A stretch of 64,000 bases of DNA from Curvibacter soli (GCF_029211125.1 NZ_JARGEN010000058.1:1-64000), one strand, 5' to 3'. Shown: positions 21,061 through 30,062, numbered from the stretch's first letter. A program made the numbers and translations. The notes: generated from the sequence alone by a model not told the origin.

Positions 21061-21836
21061 GGGGCCGCTTTCTGTATCTTTGCCAAACTGGCAGCCACAC
21101 GCTCGGCGCAGGCAATGAAGTCGTGCGTGGCCTGGCTGTTCGGGTCGTAATCCAGCGTGTTCTTGTCGTAGGCCAAGGCTTCGCATACGGCCTGGTCTTC
21201 GTGGATGGTGCCCGCCAGGTGATCGCCTACGTTCTGGCGCATCACGCGCGTGATGTCCTTGGACAACTGGCGCGCATTGTTGACCTGGTTCACGATGTAC
21301 AGGCAGTCGCCGAAATCCGCGCGCGGCGCGCAGTAGGTCTGCACCAGCCGCTGCATGAGTGGCAATGTCGCGTAGGACGCGGCATCCGCCAGCATGACGA
21401 TGATCGTCAGTTGCGCCGCGCCTAGCGCTTGGCGCATGTAGACAGACGGGCCGGGTGGCGTGTCGAGCAGCACGATGGCATCTGGCGGCAGGTCGAGGCT
21501 GCGCAGGTGGCGCACCAGCCAGTCGGGGTGGCCGTCGATGTGCGCCTCCAGGGCCATGCGGTCGTCTTCCGTGACGACGCCGTAGGGCAGTACGTAAATG
21601 CCGAGGCCTTGCTCGAAGCAGGCGCTGCGCCATTCCTGCGAAGCCAGCGTGGCACGCGAGAGCCCGCGCAACTCACGCGGCGGAATGCCGAAGTGCAGGC
21701 CCAGGGCGTTCTGAGGGTCCAGGTCGACAACCACCACCGTTTTGCCGCTCTGGCGAGCCAGCGCGGTGGCCAGGTTGGCGGTGACCGTGGTCTTGCCTAC
21801 GCCGCCCTTGGCGGAAACGACGGCGATGATCTTCAT
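21057..21836 (-). CDS. bcsQ: ParA/MinD-like ATPase BcsQ (YhjQ)
   Basis: This 259-residue P-loop ATPase of the MinD/ParA class is thought to position or assemble the cellulose synthase at the cell pole or membrane. The deviant Walker A KGGVGKTT is at residue 10 (MKIIAVVSAKGGVGKTT), with VVVDLDPQNALG and the Walker B-like IVLLDTPPG following. The start at 21836 is fixed by this canonical N terminus and by an ATGA overlap with the preceding gene. Its own stop overlaps the bcsA start in the same way. Confidence 0.93.
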   Translation of the reverse strand: MKIIAVVSAKGGVGKTTVTANLATALARQSGKTVVVVDLDPQNALGLHFGIPPRELRGLSRATLASQEWRSACFEQGLGIYVLPYGVVTEDDRMALEAHIDGHPDWLVRHLRSLDLPPDAIVLLDTPPGPSVYMRQALGAAQLTIIVMLADAASYATLPLMQRLVQTYCAPRADFGDCLYIVNQVNNARQLSKDITRVMRQNVGDHLAGTIHEDQAVCEALAYDKNTLDYDPNSQATHDFIACAERVAASLAKIQKAAP

Positions 21837-22390
21837 GGATTCCCTCGGGGGAGGATGCGTGCACCCCCAAGGCGCGCGAACAGTCCTTTCAGGTCGCTGG
21901 GGCGCGTGGCGCCCGGCGTCTCCTCGTCCGCAGCGGCCGACGCGGGGCGCGCAAGCCGCGCCAGGGGGGAGGTGCCCTGCAGCACGGGCTCCGACGTCCT
22001 TTTTTTCGGCATGGCCGCCGCCGGCGGCGGCGTTGCTGCGGCCGTGAAATGCGGGCTGACGGGCTGTGCGCTGGCCGGGAAGACGAGGGAAACAGGTGCT
22101 GGCGCCACGGTTGCGGGGGGTAGCGGCTCCAGGGCGGGGAGCGCCGGCGGCGGTGCTGCATGCCACGGCGACGGCACGGCGCTTGCCGGTGCGGGGGTGG
22201 GCGGGGATACCAGATTCTCTGCGGGCTGCACGGGCGGAACCTGTTCACCCACTGCGGCATCAAGTGCGGAGAGTAGCGGCCAGCGGGCCCGTGCAAGTTG
22301 AGAATCGTGGCCCTGGGCTATTTCCTGGTACGAGTCTGCCTTGCCGCCGAATTGCTGGAACAGGTTAACGATGTCGTCGGATTTTTGCAT
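21833..22390 (-). CDS. bcsP: Proline-rich cellulose-operon protein BcsP with BcsR-like N terminus
   Basis: This 185-residue protein opens with a short conserved block (SDDIVNLFQQFGG ... YQEIAQGH ... ARWPLLSAL, residues 1-45) that resembles E. coli BcsR (YhjR), including the RWPLL motif. A long Pro/Ala-rich stretch follows (about 50-160), then a basic tail with DLKGLFARLGG. No catalytic motif is visible. By position it corresponds to the BcsP proteins of betaproteobacterial cellulose operons, and it is probably a cytosolic partner of BcsQ/BcsA. It overlaps bcsQ by four bases. Confidence 0.72.
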   Translation of the reverse strand: MQKSDDIVNLFQQFGGKADSYQEIAQGHDSQLARARWPLLSALDAAVGEQVPPVQPAENLVSPPTPAPASAVPSPWHAAPPPALPALEPLPPATVAPAPVSLVFPASAQPVSPHFTAAATPPPAAAMPKKRTSEPVLQGTSPLARLARPASAAADEETPGATRPSDLKGLFARLGGARILPRGNP

Positions 22391-22433
22391 GCGTGGTGGA
22401 CAAGTCGAACGTTTCGGTCGGCCCGGGCGACGG

Positions 22434-22910
22434 TTACCGGGACAGGTGAAATACGGCGGAACCCCAGGCGTCCGCAGGGGCCGTCAGCACCACGCGCAGG
22501 CCTTCGGAGCCCGCGGCATCGAACCAGCGCTGGTAGACGCCTTGCAGAAATCCGCTGGACCAGGCCGCGTGCTCGCGTCCGAAGGCCGCAACCAGGGGCG
22601 AATAGTGGTGGGTGATTTTGAGGTGCTCGGCATGCTGGGTGAGTAGCACATATCCCCAGTCGAGTTCCATCCAGATGCGCGACATGGCCTGCTGGAGCTC
22701 TTCGAGCGTCTGGCACGGGCCGGGAGCCTGCTCGGACGCGAACCGCGTGCCGACGCGGGCCATCAGCGTATGCAGGTCCTCGGGGGCGAGTGCAGAGACG
22801 AATTCCGCGCCCAGCGCATGCAGGAAGCCGCGCCATTGGCGCGCGCATTGCTGTTGGCTGATATAGGAAGCCGCAGCGGCAGAGGTATCGGCAAGGGCAG
22901 TTTGGGCCAT
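22434..22910 (-). CDS. bcsD: Cellulose synthase operon protein D
   Basis: This 158-residue protein resembles BcsD, which in Komagataeibacter forms a periplasmic octameric cylinder that helps glucan chains crystallise. Visible features are the cysteine-containing QQQCARQWRGFLHALG, the central MARVGTRFASE block, and the aromatic stretch WMELDWGYVLLTQ. Length and order of motifs fit the family. The start at 22910 (MAQTALADTS) is preferred over a longer frame that continues into the AT-richer promoter region. It is the first gene of the leftward bcs operon, 43 bp upstream of bcsP. Confidence 0.82.
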   Translation of the reverse strand: MAQTALADTSAAAASYISQQQCARQWRGFLHALGAEFVSALAPEDLHTLMARVGTRFASEQAPGPCQTLEELQQAMSRIWMELDWGYVLLTQHAEHLKITHHYSPLVAAFGREHAAWSSGFLQGVYQRWFDAAGSEGLRVVLTAPADAWGSAVFHLSR

Positions 22911-23147
22911 AGATGAAAACCAGAAGAGGAAGAGCAAACCCGGTGCATCGGCAATGCGCGCAAGTTTCGGGCCTATTGCTTTCGTTTCAATTTGTTGAAA
23001 CAACCAAATCCCATGGCAATCTGGGATTTTCGCCAAGCATGGCGGTTTTTGGTGATCTGGTTGCGCGGATTCACAATCTTTTGCAGTCCAGGATGCGCGC
23101 CCGCCCAGCGCATCATCTTTCTGAAATTGCGCCGTGTTACAAGTTGT
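22911..23147 (-). promoter_or_regulatory. Upstream region of the bcs operon with palindromic sequences
   Basis: This gap is visibly richer in A/T than its neighbours and must hold the leftward bcs promoter. It contains the perfect inverted repeat GTTTCAA-TTTG-TTGAAAC at 22984-23001, 74 bp upstream of the bcsD start. A second palindrome (TGTTA and TAACA arms, 23135-23153) overlaps the mnmA stop. Either could be a regulator binding site; the protein is unknown. I saw no convincing sigma-54 motif. Confidence 0.5.
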
Positions 23148-24299
23148 TTAACAGTGTAATCGGTCCATATTTGCGCACGGAGGGAAAGTTTCCGTGATGA
23201 TCCCGCCGCCCAGGCAGATGTCGCCGTCATACAACACTGCCGACTGGCCGGGGGTCGCGGCCCATTGCGGCGCCGCGAAATCCAGCGAGAAAGCGCGTTC
23301 GCCGCGTACGGCCAGCGTGCATGCCGCATCGCTTTGGCGGTAGCGCGACTTCGCCGCATAGGCTCCCGGCGCGGGCGGCTCGCCCGCTACCCAGCTTGCA
23401 TCGTCTGCGTCCAGGCGGTCTGCCTGCAGCCACGGATGCGCGTGCCCCTGCACCACCCAGAGGGTATTGGCCGCCACGTCCTTGCGCGCCACGTACCAGG
23501 GGTCATGCGCCCCTGCGCCACGCGGCACGCCCTTCTCCTTCACGCCGCCGATCCCCAGGCCCTGGCGCTGGCCCAGCGTGTAGAAGCTCAGGCCCTGGTG
23601 GCGGCCCAGCACGCGCCCGCGGTCGTCCTTGATGGGGCCGGGCGCCTTGGCGATGTAGCGTTGCAGGAATTCGCGGAACGGGCGCTCGCCGATGAAGCAG
23701 ATGCCGGTGGAATCCTTCTTGCGTGCGTTGGGCAGGCCGATTTCCTCGGCAATGCGGCGCACCTCGGTCTTGTGCAGCTCGCCCACGGGGAACAGCGTTT
23801 TGGACAGCTGCGCCTGGTTCAGCCGGTGCAAAAAATAGCTTTGGTCCTTGCTCGGGTCCAGCCCCTTGAGCAGCTCGAACAGGCCCGTGGCTGCGTTCTG
23901 GCGCACACGCGCGTAATGCCCGGTGGCAATCTTCTCGGCACCCAGGCGCATGGCGTGGTCCAGAAAGGCCTTGAACTTGATCTCGGCATTGCACAGCACA
24001 TCGGGGTTGGGCGTGCGCCCGGCCTGGTACTCGCGCAGAAACTCCGCAAACACGCGGTCCTTGTAGTCGGCGGCAAAGTTGACATGTTCGATCTCGATGC
24101 CGATCACGTCGGCCACGGCGGCAGCGTCCACGAAGTCGATGTTGGACGAACAGTATTCGCTGTCGTCGTCATCCTCCCAGTTCTTCATGAAGATGCCGAT
24201 CACCTCGTGGCCTTGCCGCTTGAGCAGCCAGGCTGTCACGGCGGAATCCACACCCCCGCTCAGGCCGACGACGACACGCTGTTTGGAATTGGCAGTCAT
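23148..24299 (-). CDS. mnmA: tRNA-specific 2-thiouridylase MnmA
   Basis: This 383-residue ATP pyrophosphatase family enzyme thiolates uridine 34 of Lys, Glu and Gln tRNAs. The PP-loop [18 protein letters not shown] is at the N terminus. It is followed by FMKNWEDDD, the catalytic cysteine motif [13 protein letters not shown], the GHYAR block, and the second catalytic cysteine in [10 protein letters not shown]. The C-terminal barrel ends [20 protein letters not shown] 24299 is used; another lies three codons upstream. In many bacteria nudJ sits directly upstream of mnmA; here 12.7 kb of conjugation genes lies between them. Confidence 0.96.
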   Translation of the reverse strand: MTANSKQRVVVGLSGGVDSAVTAWLLKRQGHEVIGIFMKNWEDDDDSEYCSSNIDFVDAAAVADVIGIEIEHVNFAADYKDRVFAEFLREYQAGRTPNPDVLCNAEIKFKAFLDHAMRLGAEKIATGHYARVRQNAATGLFELLKGLDPSKDQSYFLHRLNQAQLSKTLFPVGELHKTEVRRIAEEIGLPNARKKDSTGICFIGERPFREFLQRYIAKAPGPIKDDRGRVLGRHQGLSFYTLGQRQGLGIGGVKEKGVPRGAGAHDPWYVARKDVAANTLWVVQGHAHPWLQADRLDADDASWVAGEPPAPGAYAAKSRYRQSDAACTLAVRGERAFSLDFAAPQWAATPGQSAVLYDGDICLGGGIITETFPPCANMDRLHC

Positions 24300-24372
24300 G
24301 GCTGCCATTGTATTTTTGGGCGGCAGCCGCAGGGGGCGGGCATGGGCAATACACAGCCCCGAAAATATCCGC

Positions 24373-24912
24373 ATGCAGCACCGCCCCTTCCAGCGCGCGA
24401 TGGCGCGCATCGCCATCACCATCGCCGCCGCGCTCGCGCTGGCCGCCTGCGGCTACGGAGCCGGCGCGCGCGTCAACACCACCCGCAGCATCCCCGTGGG
24501 GCTGTACTGGACCAGCGCCGCGCCCATTGCCCGGGGCGCCTACGTCATGTTCTGCCCGCCGCCCGCGCCCGCCTTCGACGAGGCCCTGCGCCGGGGCTAC
24601 ATCGGCGCCGGCTTCTGCCCCGGCGGCTACGGCTACATGATGAAGCGCGTGCTGGCCGCCGCAGGCGACGCGGTGGCCGTGGCCGACGACGGCGTGCGCG
24701 TCAACGGCGTGCTGCTGGCGCACAGCGCCCCCATCGCCGCCGACAAGGCCGGGCGCCCCCTGCCGCGCTACCGGTCCGGCGCCCGCGTGCTCGGCGGCGC
24801 GCAACTGCTGCTCATGTCGGACGTCAGCGCCACCTCCTTCGACGGCCGCTACTTCGGCCCCATCGACCGTGCGCAGGTTCAGGCCGTGGTCCGCCCGATC
24901 GTCACCTGGTAG
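24373..24912 (+). CDS. traF: TraF-type S26 signal peptidase / pilin-cyclising peptidase
   Basis: This 179-residue membrane-anchored serine peptidase is of the conjugative TraF family. An N-terminal hydrophobic segment ([15 protein letters not shown]) precedes the catalytic Ser39 in [10 protein letters not shown]. Lys91 lies in [13 protein letters not shown] and Asp157 in SFDGRYFGP. As I recall, RP4 TraF uses Ser37, Lys89 and Asp155, exactly the same spacing. RP4 TraF removes the last residues of the TrbC precursor and joins the ends into a circular pilin. The gene is divergent from mnmA (73 bp apart) and converges on the trb operon. The start at 24373 gives the family length; an ATG at 24400 is an alternative. 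Confidence 0.88.
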   Translation: MQHRPFQRAMARIAITIAAALALAACGYGAGARVNTTRSIPVGLYWTSAAPIARGAYVMFCPPPAPAFDEALRRGYIGAGFCPGGYGYMMKRVLAAAGDAVAVADDGVRVNGVLLAHSAPIAADKAGRPLPRYRSGARVLGGAQLLLMSDVSATSFDGRYFGPIDRAQVQAVVRPIVTW

Positions 24913-25195
24913 AAGGGGCCGGTCGCCGGGCCATGCGGCCCGAGCCGCCGTCGCCCGGAAAGCGTGTTGTGCGGCTGCGCGTCGCATGGCCTTGCTGCCT
25001 GGCTTGCATACTCCCCCATACCCATCTTCCTACCGCAATGAAAACGGGCGGTAGAGCGGCATACTCCCCCTATTTCTCCGCTCCAGTGCAGCGTCGCAGG
25101 CATCGGCAGCGGCGCCGGCGCCGATGGGCCGCGTGCGCCGCACCGGCCATGGCAGGGCCTTCTTCCAGGACGGTGAGGCGGCGCGGCGCGGCGGG
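24913..25195. other. Convergent intergenic region between traF and trbN
   Basis: I see no gene here. The region carries two copies of the sequence CATACTCCCCC (around 25011 and 25059), a motif that reappears near 50336 and 50385. GC-rich stems are present, but no T-tract terminator was identified. Confidence 0.5.
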
Positions 25196-25786
25196 TCAAG
25201 GCGGCGCCGCGCCCTCGGCTGTCTTGAACGAGATGGCGCGCGGCACGTAGCCCGCGAGCGTCGCCCGGGATGGCGCGGGCCGGATCGTTGCCGCCGCCGG
25301 AGCGGGCGTGGGCCGTGCCGGGGCCGGGGCGCTGTGCCCGCCCACGTCGCGCGTGGCGAGGCGGGCTTCGAGCCAGCCGGCCCACCGGGCCGCGCGGCGC
25401 ATCAGGTCGGCGCGGTAGACGGCGTTGTGGCGCGGCGTGCGGGAGTGGTAGTTGGCGGCGCGGGTCCACAGGTCGCCCGCGTCGTTGCGGATGTGCATGC
25501 GCAGCCGCCAGGCGGCCAGGTCGTAGGGGTAGCAGCCGGCGGCGGCCACATCGGCGGGCTCGATGCCGTAGCGCGCCAGGTCGGCCAGGTAGGCGGTGTT
25601 GAACTGCATGGGGCCGACGTCGTGCGTGCCGTTGGCGTTGCGCACCCACTGGCCGGGTTGACCGGCCTCTTTCTCGGCCACGGCCAGCACGATGTTGGCC
25701 GGTACCTCGTACCGGGCGGCGGCCGAGACGGAGCACACGACGCGCTCGCGCATCTGCGGCGGCAGGTCGGCGGCGAACTGGGGCAT
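25196..25786 (-). CDS. trbN: Lytic transglycosylase-like protein, TrbN/VirB1 type
   Basis: This 196-residue protein contains an SLT-like lysozyme fold (about residues 15-130). The catalytic glutamate lies in IVLAVAEKEAGQPGQW, followed by HDVGPMQFNTAYL and the CYPYDLAAW and AANYHSRTP blocks. Such enzymes open the peptidoglycan for assembly of type IV secretion channels. The C-terminal tail is Ala/Pro-rich. No convincing signal peptide is visible from the ATG at 25786, so a different start or non-classical export is possible. It is the last gene of the leftward trb operon, 20 bp after trbL, the same relative place as trbN in RP4. Confidence 0.8.
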   Translation of the reverse strand: MPQFAADLPPQMRERVVCSVSAAARYEVPANIVLAVAEKEAGQPGQWVRNANGTHDVGPMQFNTAYLADLARYGIEPADVAAAGCYPYDLAAWRLRMHIRNDAGDLWTRAANYHSRTPRHNAVYRADLMRRAARWAGWLEARLATRDVGGHSAPAPARPTPAPAAATIRPAPSRATLAGYVPRAISFKTAEGAAPP

Positions 25787-25806
25787 CGGCGGCGCGCTCT
25801 GCCGGG

Positions 25807-27795
25807 CTACGTGCCGCCGCCCGGGTTGCGCAGGGCGAAGGCGGCCACTTCGGCGGCGAGTTCGGGGTGCAGGGGCGCCGCCAGCCCCCCCGCGCCGCCG
25901 GGGTGCGGGAAGGGCTGCGAGGGGGTGTCGATGCCGGGCATGCCGCCCCCGCCGTGAACGGAGGTGCGCAAGGTGGCGGCGACGGTGCCCTGCGCGGTGG
26001 CGTGGATGCGCTGGTCGACCGTCACGTCGCGGATGACGGAGGCGGGTGCGGGCTGCGCGGGAACGTCCATCCCCATCGCGCCCGTGTCGTGGCGCTGGAG
26101 CCGCATGGCGGCGTTGGCCGTGCCATCGGCGGAGCCAGCGGGGCCGGTGGCGCGCTGGTCCACCGCCACGTCGCGGACGACGGAGGCGGGCGCGGGCTGG
26201 CGAGGGGTGTCGATGCTTTCCGCGCCCGCGCCCTGGCCCTGCGCGCGCATGCCGGCGGCGAGCGCACCGCCCGCGGCGAGCCCGGCGGCGGCCTGCTGCG
26301 GGGCCGCCGCGCCGCCGGGGCTCGCCGCATTGCCCGCGGGCTGGGCGGCGTGCAGAGGGGCCGTGAGTGCGGCCTCCTGTGCCGGTACCGCGCTGGCGGA
26401 TGCCGCGCCCGGGGTCTGCGCGGCGGGGCCTGCGGGGACGGCGGGGGGCTGAACGTTCGGGGCTTGGGCGTTCTGGGCCGGCGACCGGGCCTCCTGCGCC
26501 ATGCCTTGCCGGGGGCCGCCGTCGCCCGCTGGCTGCGCGCCGCCTGGGCCTGGAGCCATGCCGCCTGCGCCGCCGCCCAGGGAGCCGGCAAAGGCGAAGC
26601 CGGCGGCCTGCGCGAACGGCGAAGGGCCGGGGCCGGCGGAGAAGCCGGGTTCGCCGTCGTCCATCATCACCGCGGCGCCGCCTGTGGCGGACGGGCCGGC
26701 GCTGAAGCCGGCCAGCATGTCCGCGCTGGCGGGCGGCGCGTCCTGGCGTGCCCGGGTGAATGCCTCCATGACGGCGGAGGTGCCGCTGGCGACATGCGCC
26801 GCGCCGGCGGCCAGCGCCGCGCCGCCGGTGGCGGCAGCGGCCACCGCCATGCCGGCGGCGCCGGGGGTGGCGCCGCCGCTCCAGATCTGGCCGATGCCCT
26901 GGGTGCTGACGCTGGCGCCGGTGACGATGCCGGCGATGACGCGCGGCACCCGGTTGATGAGCGCCAGCAGGATGATGCAGACGATGAGCATCACGCCCAG
27001 TTCCTTGAGGCTGATGCCGGCGCTCATGCGCGCGTAGTAGTCGTCGAGGAAGGCCTTGCCGATGTTCGCCAGCAGCACCACGGCCATGAGCTGCGCAGCC
27101 AGGGCGATGACGACCTTGTAGTAGCTGATGGCGATGTCGGAGGTCCAGCGCGCGCCGCCGAAGCCGAGGAAGAACACGCCGCCGTAGGCCAGCACCCAGC
27201 CCGAGACGAGCAGCAGCAGCATGTTGACGCCTACCAGCGCCAGGATCACCAGGATGGCCGTGGCCAGCAGCAGGCCGAACATGCTGTCCACCTGCGACCA
27301 CACCTGCGACTGGTCGAGCACCTTGTTGAAGATGGCGAAGCCCACGTCCACGATGCCCGAGGGCGCGAGCGTGCTGCCCGTGCCGGTGGCGTCGCCGGCG
27401 AGCTGCCGCAGCGACGCGTAGATGGAGGTGGCGAAGTTGGGCCCGTTGGTCAGTGCCCACCAGAACAGGCCGGTGAAGATGGTGAAGCGCACGAACTCGG
27501 CGAAGAAGTCGCCGATGTCGGCCTTGCGCAGGGCCATCATGCCGAAGGTCCAGACCATCGAGATGACGACCAGCGTCCAGAACAGCCAGGTGGCCGACGA
27601 GGTGACGGCGTCGGCCCAGGTGCTGGCGACGGCGGCATAGCGGTCGAGGATGTTGTCCATCACCCCGGCGCTGTCGATCTGCGCGCGGGCGTCGGCGGCG
27701 TGGAGCGCCAGCCAGGCGAGCAGCGGCAGGGCGCGGGCCGCCGCCGGCCTGGCGCACCGGCCGGCGGCCAGGGCGGGCGCCTGGAGGGCTCTCAT
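25807..27795 (-). CDS. trbL: TrbL, polytopic inner-membrane T4SS subunit (VirB6-like)
   Basis: This 662-residue protein has an N-terminal signal-like segment ending ADARAQ and about six transmembrane helices between residues 60 and 290 (e.g. WLFWTLVVISMVWTFGMMAL and LGVMLIVCIILLALINR). It corresponds to the VirB6-like pore component of the mating apparatus. From about residue 300 onward it is a soluble Gly/Ala/Pro-rich tail. The tail carries a repeated module, QPAPASVVRDVAVDQR near 535 and QPAPASVIRDVTVDQR near 583, with a truncated third copy near 620. The tail is longer than I would expect for the family. It is 16 bp after trbJ. Confidence 0.9.
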   Translation of the reverse strand: MRALQAPALAAGRCARPAAARALPLLAWLALHAADARAQIDSAGVMDNILDRYAAVASTWADAVTSSATWLFWTLVVISMVWTFGMMALRKADIGDFFAEFVRFTIFTGLFWWALTNGPNFATSIYASLRQLAGDATGTGSTLAPSGIVDVGFAIFNKVLDQSQVWSQVDSMFGLLLATAILVILALVGVNMLLLLVSGWVLAYGGVFFLGFGGARWTSDIAISYYKVVIALAAQLMAVVLLANIGKAFLDDYYARMSAGISLKELGVMLIVCIILLALINRVPRVIAGIVTGASVSTQGIGQIWSGGATPGAAGMAVAAAATGGAALAAGAAHVASGTSAVMEAFTRARQDAPPASADMLAGFSAGPSATGGAAVMMDDGEPGFSAGPGPSPFAQAAGFAFAGSLGGGAGGMAPGPGGAQPAGDGGPRQGMAQEARSPAQNAQAPNVQPPAVPAGPAAQTPGAASASAVPAQEAALTAPLHAAQPAGNAASPGGAAAPQQAAAGLAAGGALAAGMRAQGQGAGAESIDTPRQPAPASVVRDVAVDQRATGPAGSADGTANAAMRLQRHDTGAMGMDVPAQPAPASVIRDVTVDQRIHATAQGTVAATLRTSVHGGGGMPGIDTPSQPFPHPGGAGGLAAPLHPELAAEVAAFALRNPGGGT

Positions 27796-27811
27796 GGGTT
27801 CTCCGGCTCCC

Positions 27812-28645
27812 TCACCAGTTGCGGGCCGGGCTGGCGTGGTAGCTGCCCTGGCGCAGTTGGATGGCCGCCGCGGTTTCCTGCGCGTTCTTGTCGGTCTGCG
27901 CCTGCATCTGCGTGGTCAGCGCGTTGTGCTGGGCGATCAGCAGGCCGCGGATCTGCAGCAACTGGTGGGCCTGCTCGCTGGCGAGCTGGTTGGCGTAGCC
28001 CAGGGCCTGCATCTGCCCGATGGCGCCCTGCGCGGCGGCCTGGAGGCGCTCCAGCGTGGCGGCGTCGTTCTGGAGATTGTCCTGCTGCAGGTCCAGGCCC
28101 TTGAACAGCGCGTCGTTGGCCTTCTTGCGCGACTGGCTGGCGAGTTCGCGCACGCTGTTGACGGCGCTCCATTCGGCGGCGGAGCAGCCCGCCGGGGTGA
28201 AGCACGGGGAGGCTTTGTAGTAGTCCAGGTCCTGGAACTTGCCGAGGTAGCTGTCGAGGCTGCCGAGCTGGCCCTTGTAGTACCTGAGCGTGTCGGTGGC
28301 CTCCAGCAGCGCGCGGATGGTGGCCCGCGCCTGGTCCCAGATGTAGGAGGACGGGGGCAGCGTGTTCTGGACCTGGTTGTTGTACTGCTGGTTCTGGAGC
28401 GTGTACTGCTGGTTCTGCATGGTGTACTGCTGCATCTGCGTCGTGTACTGCTGGATTTGCATTTCGTACATCGCGATGAGCTTGAGCGTCTGCGCCGCGC
28501 TTTCGATGGCGGTGATGGTCGTCTGCGCCAGGTTGCCGGGGTCGGTGACGACGAACTGCGCCCGCGCGGGCAGGGCGGCGCCGGCCACCGCGAGCGCCGC
28601 CGCGGCAAGGGTGGCCCGCAATCTTGGGGATTTCTGCTGCTGCAT
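27812..28645 (-). CDS. trbJ: TrbJ, periplasmic T4SS assembly protein (VirB5-like)
   Basis: This 277-residue secreted protein has a signal peptide ending LPARAQ at residue 30 and a mostly helical mature chain. It corresponds to the minor pilus/VirB5-like component. Residues 63-90 form four consecutive heptads of the pattern Q-x-Q-Q-Y-T/N-x (QIQQYTT, QMQQYTM, QNQQYTL, QNQQYNN), encoded by a 21-bp tandem repeat. The single CFTPAGC pair near residue 155 could form a disulfide. In RP4 trbK (entry exclusion) follows trbJ; here only 16 bp separates trbJ from trbL. Confidence 0.88.
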   Translation of the reverse strand: MQQQKSPRLRATLAAAALAVAGAALPARAQFVVTDPGNLAQTTITAIESAAQTLKLIAMYEMQIQQYTTQMQQYTMQNQQYTLQNQQYNNQVQNTLPPSSYIWDQARATIRALLEATDTLRYYKGQLGSLDSYLGKFQDLDYYKASPCFTPAGCSAAEWSAVNSVRELASQSRKKANDALFKGLDLQQDNLQNDAATLERLQAAAQGAIGQMQALGYANQLASEQAHQLLQIRGLLIAQHNALTTQMQAQTDKNAQETAAAIQLRQGSYHASPARNW

Positions 28646-28660
28646 GGCGAGGCACTCCGA

Positions 28661-30058
28661 TCAGTAATCGAACGGGCGGTACGGCTTGGAGAATGTCATG
28701 TCCTTCGTGACGACGACATTGAAGCGGTAGCCGGGCCGGATTTCCAGCGTGGGGGCGATGTTGAGGTTCTTGGCGATCATCTGCGCCGTGACCTGGCCGA
28801 GCTGCTGGCCCAGGGCTTCGCTGAGGGCGCTGCTGGCGCTGGGGGCGTTGTTGTTGCTGTTGTTCTGGTTGTTGTTGCGGTCCTGGCTGTAGGTGATGCC
28901 CGCAGTCACGCCCGACATCAGGAAGGCTGAGAGGAAAATGCGCACGTAGTGGTTGTTGACCTGGTCGGTGAAGCCCGCGTAGCCGGCGCTGTCGGCGCCG
29001 GGCATGGCGCCGATATCCATGGCCTTGCCGTCGGGGAACACGATGCGCTGCCACGCGATCAGCACGCGCGCCTGTCCGTAGGCCACGTCGCTCGAATACA
29101 TGCCCACCAGGCGCGCGCCTTGCGGGATGAGCAGGTGCTTGCCGGTCGGCGTGTCGTACACGCTCTGCGCGACCTGGGCCGTGATCTGGCCCGGCAGGTC
29201 GGAGTTGATGCCGGAGATGAGCGTGGCGGGCACGACGAAGCCGGCGCGCAGCTCGTAGGGGGAGCGCGGCGCCTCGGTCTGGTTGTCGAGCTTCCAGCGG
29301 TCGCCCGGGCCGTTGGCGCCGAACTGCGCGTAGCTTTTGCCGCCGCTACCGCCGCTGCCGCCGTCGTTGCCGGGGGCGGCGGTTTGCAGCAGTTGCGGCG
29401 CGCCACCGTCCGCCCCGCCGCCTGCGCCAGCCGCTCCGCCGCCGCGGATTTGCGCCAGCCGGGTCTGGTAGGCGCTGGTCGGGTCGTCGCCGCGTTGCCG
29501 CGGCGACCCAGTGTCGGCAGCGTTGGCGTCGCGGGTCTGCGCCGCCGCACCGCGGGGGGCGGAGCCGCTGCTGCGCGGCGCGTCGATGCGCACGGTGGTC
29601 TTGGCCTTCACCGCCTCGTCGAGCATCTGCAGCTTGGTCATGCGGATGCGGCGGGCTTCCTCGTCGACGGCGGTTTGCGCGGGCTGCGTGGCCTGGAGGG
29701 GCGGCAAGGGCGGCGCGTCCAGGCTCTCGGGCCGGGCGATCAGCACCGGGGACGGGGGTGCGTCGAGGCTGGCCGCCGGCATGGTGGGGACCGCGGGTGG
29801 AATGAACCCGCCGGTCTGGCCGCCCACGATTTCCTTGGCAAACAGTGACGTGCTGCCGACCTTGTCCTGCTGCTGGGTGCCGGGCGCGTTCTGCTGCGCC
29901 GAGCGGTCGGCGGCGACGATGGCCATGATGAGCAGGAACGTGCCCAGCACACCCGCGAGGATGTACATGGGCATGTTGTTGACGCGGCGCACGCCCGACG
30001 CCTGCGCCGTCGCGTCGGGCGCGGTGGCGGGCGCCATGGGATCGGTTTGTCCAGTCAT
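28661..30058 (-). CDS. trbI: TrbI, VirB10-family channel protein
   Basis: This 465-residue protein spans from the inner membrane (helix at about residues 31-48, MYILAGVLGTFLLIMAIVAA) through a Pro-rich periplasmic linker to the conserved VirB10 domain (about 240-460). Landmarks of that domain are VVPATLISGINSDLPGQI, LLIPQGARLVGMYSSDV and QVNNHYVRIFLSAFLMSG. VirB10 proteins link inner- and outer-membrane complexes and form the outer-membrane pore. An Asn/Gln stretch near residue 400 (NNNQNNSNNN) is a low-complexity insert. It lies 4 bp after trbH. Confidence 0.95.
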   Translation of the reverse strand: MTGQTDPMAPATAPDATAQASGVRRVNNMPMYILAGVLGTFLLIMAIVAADRSAQQNAPGTQQQDKVGSTSLFAKEIVGGQTGGFIPPAVPTMPAASLDAPPSPVLIARPESLDAPPLPPLQATQPAQTAVDEEARRIRMTKLQMLDEAVKAKTTVRIDAPRSSGSAPRGAAAQTRDANAADTGSPRQRGDDPTSAYQTRLAQIRGGGAAGAGGGADGGAPQLLQTAAPGNDGGSGGSGGKSYAQFGANGPGDRWKLDNQTEAPRSPYELRAGFVVPATLISGINSDLPGQITAQVAQSVYDTPTGKHLLIPQGARLVGMYSSDVAYGQARVLIAWQRIVFPDGKAMDIGAMPGADSAGYAGFTDQVNNHYVRIFLSAFLMSGVTAGITYSQDRNNNQNNSNNNAPSASSALSEALGQQLGQVTAQMIAKNLNIAPTLEIRPGYRFNVVVTKDMTFSKPYRPFDY

Positions 30059-30062
30059 GTCG

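Noticed and set aside
28376-28459. CRISPR array
   Set aside because: The 21-bp repeats are in frame inside trbJ, have no spacers and encode regular heptads.
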